Shown: positions 39,600-53,151, numbered from the stretch's first letter. The stretch: 64,000 bases of DNA from Hymenobacter swuensis DY53 (GCF_000576555.1 NZ_CP007145.1:1860001-1924000); one strand, 5' to 3'. Translations and numbers: made by a program. The notes: generated from the sequence alone by a model not told the origin.

Positions 39600-40652
39600 T
39601 TACAACGTGCCGGTTGGATAGTGGCTGGCGTTGATGGCGGCGAATTGCTGATCTGAATACGGGGCGGTACGAACCTGGGCATCGGTGTGGAAAGAGCGGA
39701 ACAGCGCGAAAACGTAGCGCATTCGTTGCTGAATTTGCGTCCAGTCATGGGCGGCAGTACCGGTGGCAGCCGGGGCAGGGGCTACCGAGGAGCCACCTAC
39801 GGTTTGCAGTAACGCCAAGGCTGGCTTGGGAGTAGTTAAGGGTAAATCGCCCAATGCAGGAACATCCTGCGCTACTGCCAACCGCGTAGGGCCGATATCG
39901 AACTGGAGCAGCCGCTGCGTTACGCAGCGGCGAATGATGAGTGGCATAGCTCCCTGGATGTACGGTTCCAGCCGGACGTGCTCGTGCCACACGGCAAAGC
40001 AGTTGCCCAAGTAGGTGGCTTCCTGCTTCTGAGCAGCATCAGCCGTTTGGTAAGCCTGATAGTAGTGACTAAATGCCTGCCGGAGCAGGTTGTGGTCAGA
40101 GCTTGGGGCCGGTTGCAGCGTATGCAGAAAGGCCGCTACTTCTGCTAGGGCGGCAGGGGTATTGTGCTGAAGCAGCTCAACAAACCGCGCAGACTGCAGC
40201 CCGATATCCTCGAGCACCGTGCGGTTGCCAGTCAGAATCAGCCGGGCCGATACTTGGCGGCTCCGCCGGATGATGAACCAGCCGACGGTGGCCCCGCAAG
40301 CTGCGCCCAGCAGCGCGGCGGCAGGTTGCCATATTAGCGGAAAACTCAAGAGCCACCCGCACCCCAAGCCTACCAGGCTCCCGACAGTACTCCCTACTGC
40401 CGTTCCATCTCGCCGGGCTTGGTCCAGGTCTTCCTGCCGGATAGTGACACCGGCTTTGCGGGAGCCCCACACGGCCCAGGAGTGAAAGTTTGCCCCAGCG
40501 CCCGGACCTAGAGCCTGTTCCAGCGCCTGAGCTAGTAAGTAGTGGCAGCGCGTGATTTTCAGGTTCGCCAGCACCGGTTCAGGCTCCTTGAGAGCAGCCT
40601 GAATTTCCTGGGCCAAATAGCCGGTGGGAGTAGAAGAACTGAGAGCGGACAT
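39600..40652 (-). CDS. Hypothetical membrane protein
   Basis: The 350-residue protein shows an N-terminal helical section (ITRCHYLLAQALEQALGPGAGANFHSWAVWGSRKAG), a pair of hydrophobic Gly/Ala-rich segments near residues 95-140 (GSLVGLGCGWLLSFPLIW, ALLGAACGATVGWFII), then a long charged region. The ANFHSWAVWGSRKAGVTIR stretch resembles a conserved family motif but I cannot name it with confidence. The C-terminal half (YLGNCFAVWHEHVRLEPYIQGA, RRCVTQRLLQF) has several conserved-looking His and Arg residues, suggesting an enzyme or binding domain. Two membrane helices would place it in the inner membrane. ATG at 40652 is preferred. A terminator upstream belongs to the adhesin gene. Confidence 0.6.
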   Translation of the reverse strand: MSALSSSTPTGYLAQEIQAALKEPEPVLANLKITRCHYLLAQALEQALGPGAGANFHSWAVWGSRKAGVTIRQEDLDQARRDGTAVGSTVGSLVGLGCGWLLSFPLIWQPAAALLGAACGATVGWFIIRRSRQVSARLILTGNRTVLEDIGLQSARFVELLQHNTPAALAEVAAFLHTLQPAPSSDHNLLRQAFSHYYQAYQTADAAQKQEATYLGNCFAVWHEHVRLEPYIQGAMPLIIRRCVTQRLLQFDIGPTRLAVAQDVPALGDLPLTTPKPALALLQTVGGSSVAPAPAATGTAAHDWTQIQQRMRYVFALFRSFHTDAQVRTAPYSDQQFAAINASHYPTGTL

Positions 40653-40723
40653 AAGCAGTGAGGAACAGATAGGCTCTCCAAGGTAGGAGGAACAGACTAG
40701 TGAAAGTAAATTCTGTGTACAAA

Positions 40724-40756
40724 AAAAGGCCACTGCTCCTGGAACAGTGGCCTTTT
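40724..40756 (-). terminator. Intrinsic terminator of the T9SS adhesin gene
   Basis: AAAAGGCCACTG (40724-40735) pairs with CAGTGGCCTTTT (40745-40756). On the minus strand the stem is followed by TTTTTTTGT, a good U-tract, just after the stop codon of the gene ending at 40778. Confidence 0.9.
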
Positions 40757-40777
40757 GGCTGTGGAAGGTGAAAGACC

Positions 40778-43700
40778 TTAGTTCTTCACCATCGGTAAGT
40801 TGATGTTCACTGATTGCCCGGTAACACGCACGATGTAGGAGCCCATTGGCAGCGTAGGCAGCAACGGGTGTTCCTGACCGCCGCCAAGCTGTGTCTGGTA
40901 CACGCGGCGACCCGCCAAATCCAGGATATCTACCTGATACGTGCCGGAGGGCAGGGCCTGCAGGTCCAGTGTGAAGCGGCCCTGGTGGGGGTTGGGATAC
41001 AGCGTAGCGCTACCCTGCACCCGCTCGAAGCGGACGGTGCGCACCATCGAGTACGTACCGGGGCCGTCCAGATCTACCTGGCGCAGGCGGTAGTACAGCA
41101 CCTTGCTGGTACGGCGGCCGGCTCCGGCATCGAGGAAGCGGTAAGTCGAGGCGGCCGTAGTCGTGCCCTTGCCCTGTACTGTGCCCACTTTCTCGAAATC
41201 AACCCCGTTGAGGCTGCGCTCTACTTCAAACCGATCATTGTTCAGCTCCTGTGCCGTGGCCCAGGTCAGCACGGCATCCTGCCCAGCGGCTTTGGCCTCG
41301 AAGCTGGTAAGCGTAACGGGCAGAGGACGGCTGATAGTCACATCTTCGTTGGCGGAAGTGGAGGCCGAATAATTGCTGCCCCCGGCCGCGCCCAGGCTCC
41401 CGTCGGTGGTGCCGGCGTAGTTAGCGCCGGGCGTTACCGTGGCAACTGCCGTGGTGCGGAAAGGGTCGGCGTACGTTACCGTGGCGTTGGCCTGGTAAGC
41501 GAAGTTATCCTGGGCCGATGCTGCCAGCGTGGCCCGGAATGTGAGGGTAAGCGTGGCTCCGCCCGGAACGGTGAGGTTACCAAATTCGGCTTGGCTCACA
41601 TTGTTGTTCGGCAGAGTGACTCCGGTTACCGAAGTGGTGGTGCCGCTAGCGTCACGCAGGGTGATAACCGGAGTGAAGCCACCATCATACCGAACAATGT
41701 TGTTGGCCAGCGCGGCCAGTACACTCACCCCGGTAGCTTGGCCACCCGTGTTGGAAACCGTAATGGTGAACGTAGCAGGCTGCACGCTGCTGCCCGCGCC
41801 GCCCGTTCGTTGCACGTTTGGAGTAGAGGTAGCCATGGCCACCGACAAAGAAGGCAGACACGGCCCGGATCCACCAATGATGGTAGAACCAGCATCGGTG
41901 ACGTTGAGTACGGGCACCCCGTTGCCGCCACTAGTAGCCGCGAAGGCGGTGGTGCCGGTACCGGTGTTGCCCCGGGCTCCGCCAGTATTCACCTCAGTGC
42001 CCAGGTCACTGTTGCTGAAGATGAAGCCGCCGCTACCGCCGCCGCCGGGGCCGTAGTTGGTGGCGGAACCCGTAATGGCATTGCCCCCGATACCACCGGT
42101 GGCCGTGAGGGTCATGTTAGCCACACCGGTGGTGTTGGTGGCCAGTAGCACTACGGTGCCGCCCGCGCCGCCGCCGCCGCCGCCGTTGGTGTAGTTCGTG
42201 GTCAGGCCTGCAGTGGGCGCATTGCCGCCGTTGGCGCGCAACTCACCGGTACCGTTGAGGTAGCCCGTGCGCAGCATCACTACGCCGCCGCCGGTGCCGC
42301 CGCTGCTTTGGGTGCCGGCTTCTTCCGTAGAGCCGGCCCCACCGCCGCCGCCCAGAAACCACCGGCTCAGGCTTCCCCCGAAGCCGGCTCCACCGGCCGC
42401 CCGGATGGTCATGTCGGCCGAGCCGTTGTTGCGGCCGCCCAAGCCGCCGGCCGCGTCGTTGCTGCCGCCGCCGCCGCCGGCACCGCCTGCATTAGTGGTA
42501 GTAGCCAGCAGGTCGGCTGCACCGCCGCCGGCGTTGCCAGGTGCGCCTCGGCCTACGCTGCCGGTGCGGTAGCCTTCCACGCCCGTATCAACCACCGAGG
42601 TGCCGTTGAATACGTAGCGCGGAGTACCGGCACGGCCTTCGCCTTTCGAGCCGTGCGCTCCAGAAGTAGAGGTGCTGGCCAAGTTGCGGAAGTCCGCATC
42701 GGCGTAGCTGGCGTTACCGGTGTACTGGCGCGCGCCGCCGCCCCGGAATCCTTTACCACTCATATCTAACCGGCTGCCGGCGCCGGCAAACGTAGTTTGC
42801 CCGGCTACATCCAATACCAGCACGCCCCCGGCCTCGCCGTTCCAAGCCGTTCCTGTTACCGTGCCCGTCACCGTCAGCGACGAATACTGCGGCACCCGTA
42901 CCACTTGGAAGCGCCGCTGCCCGGTGGGGTTGGAGGCATCGTTGTAGTCAACCCGCTGGTACACCCGGCCCAGGGCCTTGGCCAGCGTAAGCGTACCACC
43001 CGAAAGCGGTACCGAGTTTGTGGCAATGGCGTATTCGTAGTAACCGGCCGTAAACGTGTTACCGCCAATGTTACCGCTTGCGTTACCACCGGCCGTCCCG
43101 TTGCCGTACGTATCGGCGTTATCGGTGTTGAGGTCAGCGCCCTGAGTTTGCAGAATCATCACTAGGTCGCCGGCACTGATGGGCGTAGCACCGCCCACGG
43201 CCGCGCTCAGCGTCAGGCTGGTGGCATTGGCCGTGGTGGTAGCACTGCCCGGGAAATACGTGTTGGGTACGGAGCTGCTGGTCAAAGCTCCGGGGCCGTC
43301 TTTGCCGGGGGTTGCGCAGGCTGTAGCCGCATTCGTCACGCCTTCTATCACGGTCGTGATGCTGGCCGTGTTGTTGGTCGTAACCGGATCGGGAGTAGGA
43401 GAGCTTACGCCGGTAGTGGCCGTGATGGAGCCCGAAGCCGGCGCCGTAAACCGAACGGTATTCACTACCGGGGCGGCTCCGCTGGTCAGGCTGGCCGTAG
43501 TGGCAAACGTGACCAGGCCGCTGGTGCTGTTGTAGTTGCCGCTGGATACCGTTACGCCGGTCAGACCGGTCGGAAGCTGCACGGTAGGCACCACGTTGGT
43601 GGCCGTTTCCGTACCCAGGTTACTGGTATTAACGGTATAGGTAATCTGCGCCCCCGGACTGGCTGAGGTAGGGCCGCTGATGCTGGAAACCAAGTCGGCT

Positions 43701-44911
43701 CCCTTCACAATGATGGTGATGTTGGCTGGGCTCGACCGGTCACCCAACACAGAGGCTACGGTGTAGGGTATGGTCACAACTCCGGCAAATGTAGGCACAG
43801 GTGTAAACGACACTACGCCGTTGGAGCCCATCGTAAACGTACCCTGGCCAGCTACAGTGAAAGTGTTGTCAATTGTGGTAGTGCTGGGGTCGAGGTCAAC
43901 CGAGCTGGGGTTGAGGTTACTGCCCTGAGCCACGTCGTTGCTCAGAATATTCAGCGAAACGGGTACGTTAAACACAGTGCCCGCTACGTCGTCGTTGGCG
44001 AACGGGGCTTTTACGATGGCCAAGTTGCGGATTTCGTGGAAGTTGTTGCTGCCGCCCGTTGAGCCCGAAAAGCCAATCCGTAGGTTGGAAGGCGGCGTTG
44101 AAATCGTGACGCGGTTCACGGCCGTGGTGACGGCGTTACCGTGCTGGATGCGTACCGTAATCTGGTAGGTGCCGTTGGTTTGCGGAATTACATCAATGTA
44201 GGCCCGCCGGAAATCGGCGCTACCCTGCTGGGCCCGCACCGTGGCCACGTCGAGGCTGAAAGGTAAGGTGCCGCTACCGGCCAGATACGGGTAATCGGTG
44301 GTGCTGCGGCCGCTGCCTGCGCCGCGCAGAGACACCGCATCAGGCCGCACGCCCGGCCCACCCACGCGGCCTTCAGTGGGGTTGGCAAAATTGCCGAACT
44401 CATCAATGCCGATGCCCACATAGCCGTTGGGTACTCCGTCGCTGATGGGGCTTTCGGTTTTCTGGGCGTAGCCCAGGGAGCCGCCCGAGGCGCCGCTGGT
44501 AAACGCAGCAGCCGAGGTTTTGTCGGCATCAATCAGGAATACCGAGAAACCATCGGCCCCGGTGCCCCCGTAGGAAAAGAACTCAAACGAAATACTGAAG
44601 CCCGACGGGGCCGGAAACGAGGCGTTATCAATGGCAAAGCCCGCCTGGTTGTCAGCGTTGCTAGTCAGGCGCAGGTATCCGGAACCGTTAGCATCGAGGC
44701 CACTGGCAGCCGTCAGGACGGCTGTATTAGGGTTGCCGCCCAGTCGAAAACCGGAGCCGGAAGTAGCGGTGTTTTTAAACGATTCTACCCGGGGAAACTG
44801 CGCCAGCGCGGTAGTAGAAAAGGCCAGAACAACACCCCAGCCGGCAAGCAGCCGGCGCCAAGACCGGCCGCGTTGTCGGGGGGGTAACGAGGAGGGGAAA
44901 TGTGTTAGCAT
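40778..44911 (-). CDS. Large T9SS cargo: L-type lectin-like domain, DUF11 domains, Gly-rich region, sorting domain
   Basis: The 1377-residue protein has a signal peptide, then an L-type lectin-like beta-sandwich (residues 40-310; GTGADGFSVFLIDAD, YVGIGIDEFGNF), an Ig/cadherin-like part (NDDVAGTVFNVPVSLNILSN), a DUF11 repeat (TYTVNTSNLGTETATNV), a Gly/Ala/Asn-rich stretch (around residues 720-1010, GGAGGGGGSNDAAGGLGGRN), a second DUF11 unit (FTITVSNTGGQATGVSVLA), a fibronectin-like module (VLTWATAQELNNDRFEVERS) and a C-terminal sorting domain (ATLYPNPHQGRFTLDL). It is a likely cell-surface adhesin or matrix protein. The lectin module suggests glycan binding; ligand unknown. It is a single gene with its own terminator. 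Confidence 0.88.
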   Translation of the reverse strand: MLTHFPSSLPPRQRGRSWRRLLAGWGVVLAFSTTALAQFPRVESFKNTATSGSGFRLGGNPNTAVLTAASGLDANGSGYLRLTSNADNQAGFAIDNASFPAPSGFSISFEFFSYGGTGADGFSVFLIDADKTSAAAFTSGASGGSLGYAQKTESPISDGVPNGYVGIGIDEFGNFANPTEGRVGGPGVRPDAVSLRGAGSGRSTTDYPYLAGSGTLPFSLDVATVRAQQGSADFRRAYIDVIPQTNGTYQITVRIQHGNAVTTAVNRVTISTPPSNLRIGFSGSTGGSNNFHEIRNLAIVKAPFANDDVAGTVFNVPVSLNILSNDVAQGSNLNPSSVDLDPSTTTIDNTFTVAGQGTFTMGSNGVVSFTPVPTFAGVVTIPYTVASVLGDRSSPANITIIVKGADLVSSISGPTSASPGAQITYTVNTSNLGTETATNVVPTVQLPTGLTGVTVSSGNYNSTSGLVTFATTASLTSGAAPVVNTVRFTAPASGSITATTGVSSPTPDPVTTNNTASITTVIEGVTNAATACATPGKDGPGALTSSSVPNTYFPGSATTTANATSLTLSAAVGGATPISAGDLVMILQTQGADLNTDNADTYGNGTAGGNASGNIGGNTFTAGYYEYAIATNSVPLSGGTLTLAKALGRVYQRVDYNDASNPTGQRRFQVVRVPQYSSLTVTGTVTGTAWNGEAGGVLVLDVAGQTTFAGAGSRLDMSGKGFRGGGARQYTGNASYADADFRNLASTSTSGAHGSKGEGRAGTPRYVFNGTSVVDTGVEGYRTGSVGRGAPGNAGGGAADLLATTTNAGGAGGGGGSNDAAGGLGGRNNGSADMTIRAAGGAGFGGSLSRWFLGGGGGAGSTEEAGTQSSGGTGGGVVMLRTGYLNGTGELRANGGNAPTAGLTTNYTNGGGGGGAGGTVVLLATNTTGVANMTLTATGGIGGNAITGSATNYGPGGGGSGGFIFSNSDLGTEVNTGGARGNTGTGTTAFAATSGGNGVPVLNVTDAGSTIIGGSGPCLPSLSVAMATSTPNVQRTGGAGSSVQPATFTITVSNTGGQATGVSVLAALANNIVRYDGGFTPVITLRDASGTTTSVTGVTLPNNNVSQAEFGNLTVPGGATLTLTFRATLAASAQDNFAYQANATVTYADPFRTTAVATVTPGANYAGTTDGSLGAAGGSNYSASTSANEDVTISRPLPVTLTSFEAKAAGQDAVLTWATAQELNNDRFEVERSLNGVDFEKVGTVQGKGTTTAASTYRFLDAGAGRRTSKVLYYRLRQVDLDGPGTYSMVRTVRFERVQGSATLYPNPHQGRFTLDLQALPSGTYQVDILDLAGRRVYQTQLGGGQEHPLLPTLPMGSYIVRVTGQSVNINLPMVKN

Positions 44912-45450
44912 AGCGTTTGGAAGAGGATGGTGAAGCAGTAGAACGAGTTCAGCAAAAGCTGAAGAATGAATCAGGCAGTAGGCCGATTCAGTGCAATGAT
45001 ATAGAACGTTTCAAATAATTTGGATATTTCTTATATAAGTTATATATTCTATATAAATAGTAAAAACGCTTCTGCTTCAAGCTCCTCACTACCTTCAGAA
45101 AATATCGGTGTATTAAGTAATTGATTGATTTACAAAGAGAAATTATACTTCGTAGTTTAACTCAGGCTGTTTTCTGCTATTTCATTATCAAATAGGATTG
45201 TTCCTTGCAATGGGTCAGCTACAAAAAGGGAAAGATGCGCAATAGTAATAATTAAAGGTAGCTACATACATCTACTATATGCAGCGCCCCGTTGCGTAGA
45301 GGAAGCAGGTCACTAAAAGCATAACCTCCGATCTGGAAACCGACTGTCTATAGCCAGTTCCTAAATCGGGGTTCGGACTGCGCGGTGGTAGGTGCCACTG
45401 CCTGTACTCTATTGATAAAAGTCGGCCGGGAGCTAGTAGAGTGGAACCGG
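44912..45450. other. Gene-free AT-rich stretch
   Basis: About 540 bases between two genes on the same strand. The part nearest the adhesin is rich in A and T (TTATATAAGTTATATATTCT region near 45040-45060) compared with the genome average. No conserved reading frame, hairpin or repeat was recognised; it may hold the promoter of the adhesin gene. Confidence 0.6.
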
Positions 45451-47016
45451 CTACTCCCGCTCAAAAGGATTGGCGGGTACCACCAGTACTACCTTTTCGC
45501 GCTCTACCAGCACTTGCCCAGGTTTTGCTCCCCGAGGCTTGCGAACGAACTTTTTGGGTGTGTAGGTAACGGGACAGAGTGAATCGTTCTGGCGGCGCGA
45601 GTACCAGGCAGCCAGTTGGGCAGCCCGTTCTAGTACCGGGGCAGGAATGGTCTGCCCGGCCCGCTGCCGGATGACGACATGGGAGCCGGTTACATCCTTG
45701 GCGTGTAGCCACAGGTCGTCCTTGTGAGCGTAGCGTTGCGTGAGCAGGTCGTTGTTTTCGGCATTGCGACCCACCAGAATCGTGAAACCACTGTCCTCGA
45801 ATACCTTGAAAGGTAGCTCCTGCGGGTTGGCTTTGGCGGCCGAAGTAGGGTCGAGGGCGTGCTGCTTACGCCACTGCCGGAGCGGGCGCAACTCACCGGA
45901 GGGCAAAGCGGCAAGCTCCTCCAGACGCTCCATAGCCGTCAGGGCTTCGGTTTCGCGCCGTTCGGCTCGGGCACTGAGCTCCTGCGTTTCGCGCTGCTGG
46001 TTTTTGGCCTTACGATATAGGTTCTGGGCGGTGCGCTGCGGGGTTTCGGTAGGTTTAAGCTTAATTAGGCGCGGCTGGTCGTTCTGGTAAAAATCCAGTA
46101 CTTCCACTTGCGCGGCTCCGGCCGGAATCTGGCTGAGGTGGGCCATAATGAGGTCGGCCGTCTGCCGGTAGCCCACCGTGTGCTCCAGCGCGTGCAAGCG
46201 GCGGCGGACGTGCTGGGCAGCAGTGGCAGCTTCCTCGGCCCGTTTTTCCAGCAGCTGCCGCACTTGGTGTAACTCCGCTTCGTAGGCGCGGCGGTTCAGC
46301 AGCAGCGGCCCGAAACTGCGCAGTGCCCCAATGGGGTCGGCAATGGGCAGTGTGAGCTCCACTTCACCTACCGGCAGCAAACTCAGGCGGGTACGCCCCG
46401 CCAGCCGGACAATGTAAAAAGCGACGGGCTGTTCCAGTTCTCGCACCACTTGGCGTACCAACTGCTGTTTACGTTCGAGCGGAGCCGTGTCGTAGCCTTG
46501 GGTGCGCAGGTACGATACTGGTAGGTCGCCGAGGCTGGGGTAGGCTTTGAGCGGGCTGGCGAACTGTTCAGGGGTAGTAGTCGGGGTAGTTGGAGCCAGC
46601 TCCGCATCGGGCAGGTAGCGCTGGTGAAATAGCTGGGCCGGAGCGCCGGGGGCCGTCCTGAAAATGGCGTTCGGCCGGGTACTGTACAGCTTCAGTACCA
46701 ACGTGGCGCCGCTCCGAAAAGTGAGCTGCAGCACCCGATCCTGCGGCCAGGCAGTTACAGCCGCTACCTCCTGCCCCAGCAACTCCGGCAGCAGATCTAC
46801 TGAATTCTGCCGGGCCCGGTGAAACGATTCGGGCACTGAAATCAGGGTGCCCGCCGCCGCCAGTGTGAGTTTCAGCCAGAACTCGGCGTGGCCGTTTGTC
46901 AGGCCAATTACCAGTTCATCTTTTTCTTGCGAAAAGCAGGTAGCTACGCGGTAGCCCTGCAACTGTTGGGTAAGAGCCGGAGCCAGCTGCCGCAGGAAAT
47001 AGTGGTTGGTATGCAC
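45451..47016 (-). CDS. rqcH: NFACT-family RNA-binding protein (RqcH/FbpA-like)
   Basis: The 521-residue protein starts with the family's HTNHYFLRQLAPAL and has FSQEKDELVIGL, a long coiled-coil (RQLLEKRAEEAATAAQHVRR and RQTADLIMAHL) and a C-terminal NFACT-R domain (FTILVGRNAENNDLLTQRYA, DDLWLHAKDVTGSHVVIR). The NFACT-R motif DLWLHAKDVTGSHV is diagnostic. In Bacillus RqcH adds alanine tails to stalled nascent chains on 50S subunits. GTG at 47016 was chosen since Bacteroidota relatives start MHxNYYFLRQL. It is divergent from the lipoprotein gene at 47184. Confidence 0.9.
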   Translation of the reverse strand: MHTNHYFLRQLAPALTQQLQGYRVATCFSQEKDELVIGLTNGHAEFWLKLTLAAAGTLISVPESFHRARQNSVDLLPELLGQEVAAVTAWPQDRVLQLTFRSGATLVLKLYSTRPNAIFRTAPGAPAQLFHQRYLPDAELAPTTPTTTPEQFASPLKAYPSLGDLPVSYLRTQGYDTAPLERKQQLVRQVVRELEQPVAFYIVRLAGRTRLSLLPVGEVELTLPIADPIGALRSFGPLLLNRRAYEAELHQVRQLLEKRAEEAATAAQHVRRRLHALEHTVGYRQTADLIMAHLSQIPAGAAQVEVLDFYQNDQPRLIKLKPTETPQRTAQNLYRKAKNQQRETQELSARAERRETEALTAMERLEELAALPSGELRPLRQWRKQHALDPTSAAKANPQELPFKVFEDSGFTILVGRNAENNDLLTQRYAHKDDLWLHAKDVTGSHVVIRQRAGQTIPAPVLERAAQLAAWYSRRQNDSLCPVTYTPKKFVRKPRGAKPGQVLVEREKVVLVVPANPFERE

Positions 47017-47183
47017 GGGAAGGTGGAAAGAACAAAGAAGAAAAATAAACCGGAATAGCATAGGATGCCGTCAGCTGCGCTACCAACGGCGGTGGGCAGT
47101 AAAACTACCACTCCCGGATGCAACTGTAGAGCCCTGCACCGGTATCATCTACCTACACGTATTCTCCTTGATTCACTATCCCG

Positions 47184-47666
47184 ATGAAAAAAGCAGTACT
47201 CCCGATACTTGTCGTCTTAAGCCTGACCGGCTGTCAGAAAGCAGCAGTGGAGCCCGAGCCGGCCCCGGCCGACACGCAGGCGGCTTTTGAGGCTGATTTC
47301 TCGCTGCAACATCAACAGCAGGCGTTTCTGCCCGGCATGACTCAGCCCGAACTGACGGTGCGGCTGGAAGAGTTGAAGTATACTTTTTGTCCGGAAGGAC
47401 TAATGTGCTTCGTAGGGCCCTCCGCATGGCCGGAACTCAACGTAACCGATGCCCAGGGCCGGACGCAACGGGTGGTGTTTACCCCATTCAATGCTCAACG
47501 GGTACCGAGTACCGCGTGGCTGGATACCACAAGCGTACGGGCCAATAACCGGCGCTACGTATTCACCTACCAACGCTGGCAAATCGTGAAGCCCCTGGGC
47601 CGGGGTGTGTATCCAGGCAAGTCGGATTTTACCTTGTGGTTCCGCATTAACCGGATTGGTAAGTAA
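47184..47666 (+). CDS. Putative lipoprotein
   Basis: The 160-residue protein starts MKKAVLPILVVLSLTGCQKA with an LTGC lipobox, so it is predicted to be anchored in the outer or inner membrane via Cys16. The mature part is beta-rich (LEELKYTFCPEGLMCF, RVVFTPFNAQRVPS). No family was recognised. A Cys-rich element (CPEGLMC) could form a disulfide. It is convergent with the MBL-fold gene at 47679. Confidence 0.75.
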   Translation: MKKAVLPILVVLSLTGCQKAAVEPEPAPADTQAAFEADFSLQHQQQAFLPGMTQPELTVRLEELKYTFCPEGLMCFVGPSAWPELNVTDAQGRTQRVVFTPFNAQRVPSTAWLDTTSVRANNRRYVFTYQRWQIVKPLGRGVYPGKSDFTLWFRINRIGK

Positions 47667-47678
47667 TCGACTGCCGGG

Positions 47679-48446
47679 CTACACTGTCACCCGTAGCCCA
47701 TCATAGGCCAGCCGAATAAAGTCCGGGAGAGTGGCTTCTATTTCGCGCTGACGGCCCAGTTGGTGGCTGATGTGGGTGAGGTAAGCCCGGCGCGGGGCCA
47801 GATCTTCCAGAATATCCACAGCTTCCTGCAGTGTGAAGTGCGAAATATGCTTCTCGTGGCGCAGCGCGTTGAGCACAATTACCTCCGAGCCGCGCATCTG
47901 CTCCAGAGCCTCCGCACCAAGATGATTCGCATCCGTGACGTACGTAAAGTTTTCCACCCGGAAGCCCAATACCGGTAGTTTGTAGTGCAGGGCCCGAATC
48001 GGCTGAAATTCCACGCCTTCTACCCGGAAGCTTTCGGTGTCGCTGAGAATCGGGTGCAGCTCTACCTGCGGAATGCCCGGGTATTTGCGCTCAGCAAAAA
48101 TATACTCGTATTCGCGCTTCAACTGTTCCAGCACGCGCGGCTCGGCATGCACTGGCATATCGCGCTGCTGGCGGAAATTGTAGGCCCGAATGTCGTCGAG
48201 GCCGCCGGTATGGTCCTTGTGCTCGTGGGTGAATACCAGCGCATCCAGGTGGTTGATGTGCTCCCGCAGGGCCTGTTGGCGGAAATCGGGTCCCGAGTCA
48301 ATAATGATGCTTTTGCCCTGCACCTGCAAATGCACCGACACCCGCAGCCGTTTGTCGCGGTAATCCACGGAGCGGCACACGGCACAGCTACAGCCAATCA
48401 CGGGCACGCCCTGCGACGTGCCCGTACCGAGGAAGGTTATTTCCAT
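47679..48446 (-). CDS. MBL-fold metallo-hydrolase (PhnP-like)
   Basis: The 255-residue protein has the metallo-beta-lactamase motif FTHEHKDHTGGLDDIRAYN with preceding VQGKSIIIDSGPDFRQQAL, and begins ITFLGTGTSQGVPVIGCSCAVCRS, typical of PhnP-like cyclic phosphodiesterases. The extra Cys residues at GCSCAVC fit metal binding in this subfamily. Its substrate is unknown; in phosphonate metabolism PhnP opens 1,2-cyclic ribose phosphate, but no phn gene is nearby. It could be co-transcribed with the lone receiver gene 90 bases upstream only if transcription crosses the repeat at 48470. Confidence 0.85.
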   Translation of the reverse strand: MEITFLGTGTSQGVPVIGCSCAVCRSVDYRDKRLRVSVHLQVQGKSIIIDSGPDFRQQALREHINHLDALVFTHEHKDHTGGLDDIRAYNFRQQRDMPVHAEPRVLEQLKREYEYIFAERKYPGIPQVELHPILSDTESFRVEGVEFQPIRALHYKLPVLGFRVENFTYVTDANHLGAEALEQMRGSEVIVLNALRHEKHISHFTLQEAVDILEDLAPRRAYLTHISHQLGRQREIEATLPDFIRLAYDGLRVTV

Positions 48447-48469
48447 ATGAGAGAAGTGCGACTATGAGT

Positions 48470-48530
48470 GCTGAGAAGTGAGACTATGTTTGTACGGCGC
48501 GAACGTCAGAACATCGTCTCACTTCTCACC
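48470..48530. repeat. Hairpin repeat with GAGAAGTGAGAC arms
   Basis: CTGAGAAGTGAGACTATG (from 48471) can pair with CATCGTCTCACTTCTCAC (to about 48529). It is similar in style to the GTGAA-heptad elements elsewhere and lies between the MBL and receiver genes. Confidence 0.5.
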
Positions 48531-48536
48531 TCTCAA

Positions 48537-48914
48537 CTAGCCTACGTACTGCTTTACCACGCGCACCAGCGCGTCGAAGTCCAGCGGCTTGGGTAGGTAA
48601 TCGGTTACGCCGGCCTCACGGAACTGCTCCATGGAGTAGTTGTTGGCATTGCCGGTAATGGCAATAACCGGAATCTTGGCGATACGCGGATCAGCGTTGC
48701 GGCGAATCTCGCGGGTGCACTCCATGCCATCCTTTACCGGAATATTGATGTCCATTAGTACGCAATCAATGGGTTGGCTCTCAATCTGTTTGATAACCTC
48801 GCCGCCATTTTTGGCCGACACGATGCGGTACTTCTGGAGTTCAAGAATCTTCTTGGTCAGGTTCAGGATAACGGAGCTGTCCTCAGCAATCAGAATCGTT
48901 TTAGAATCGGCCAT
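48537..48914 (-). CDS. Single-domain response regulator receiver
   Basis: The 125-residue protein is a lone REC domain: ILIAEDSSVILNLTKKIL (acidic pocket), DCVLMDINIPVKDGM (phosphoacceptor Asp), and IPVIAITGNANNYS followed by DYLPKPLDF (conserved Thr/Lys). Such proteins relay phosphate in phosphorelays or interact directly with targets. The adjacent hybrid kinase, 85 bases upstream on the same strand, with its own HPt domain, is the natural partner. A separate output domain is absent. Confidence 0.94.
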   Translation of the reverse strand: MADSKTILIAEDSSVILNLTKKILELQKYRIVSAKNGGEVIKQIESQPIDCVLMDINIPVKDGMECTREIRRNADPRIAKIPVIAITGNANNYSMEQFREAGVTDYLPKPLDFDALVRVVKQYVG

Positions 48915-48999
48915 GGGGAGGGAGAGTATGAGGGAGGGAGAGGTGAAGGTTGTGGTTAGGTTGAGGGAGGCAATATGCGGGGCTCATGCACTGGTAACG

Positions 49000-53085
<4,086 letters not shown>

Positions 53086-53117
53086 GGGTATAGCGGGCTG
53101 CGCCGGGCCGGCTCTTT

Positions 53118-53151
53118 TTGAGAGGGGCACCGAATGAAGTTCTTAAATTTG
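53118..53151 (+). promoter_or_regulatory. Bacteroidota-type promoter for the glycosyltransferase-miaA pair
   Basis: TTG (53118-53120) and TAAATTTG (53144-53151) are 23 bases apart, matching TTG/TAnnTTTG with slightly long spacing. Start near 53158, before the GTG at 53205. The TTG coincides with what could be taken as a start codon of the open frame. Confidence 0.65.
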
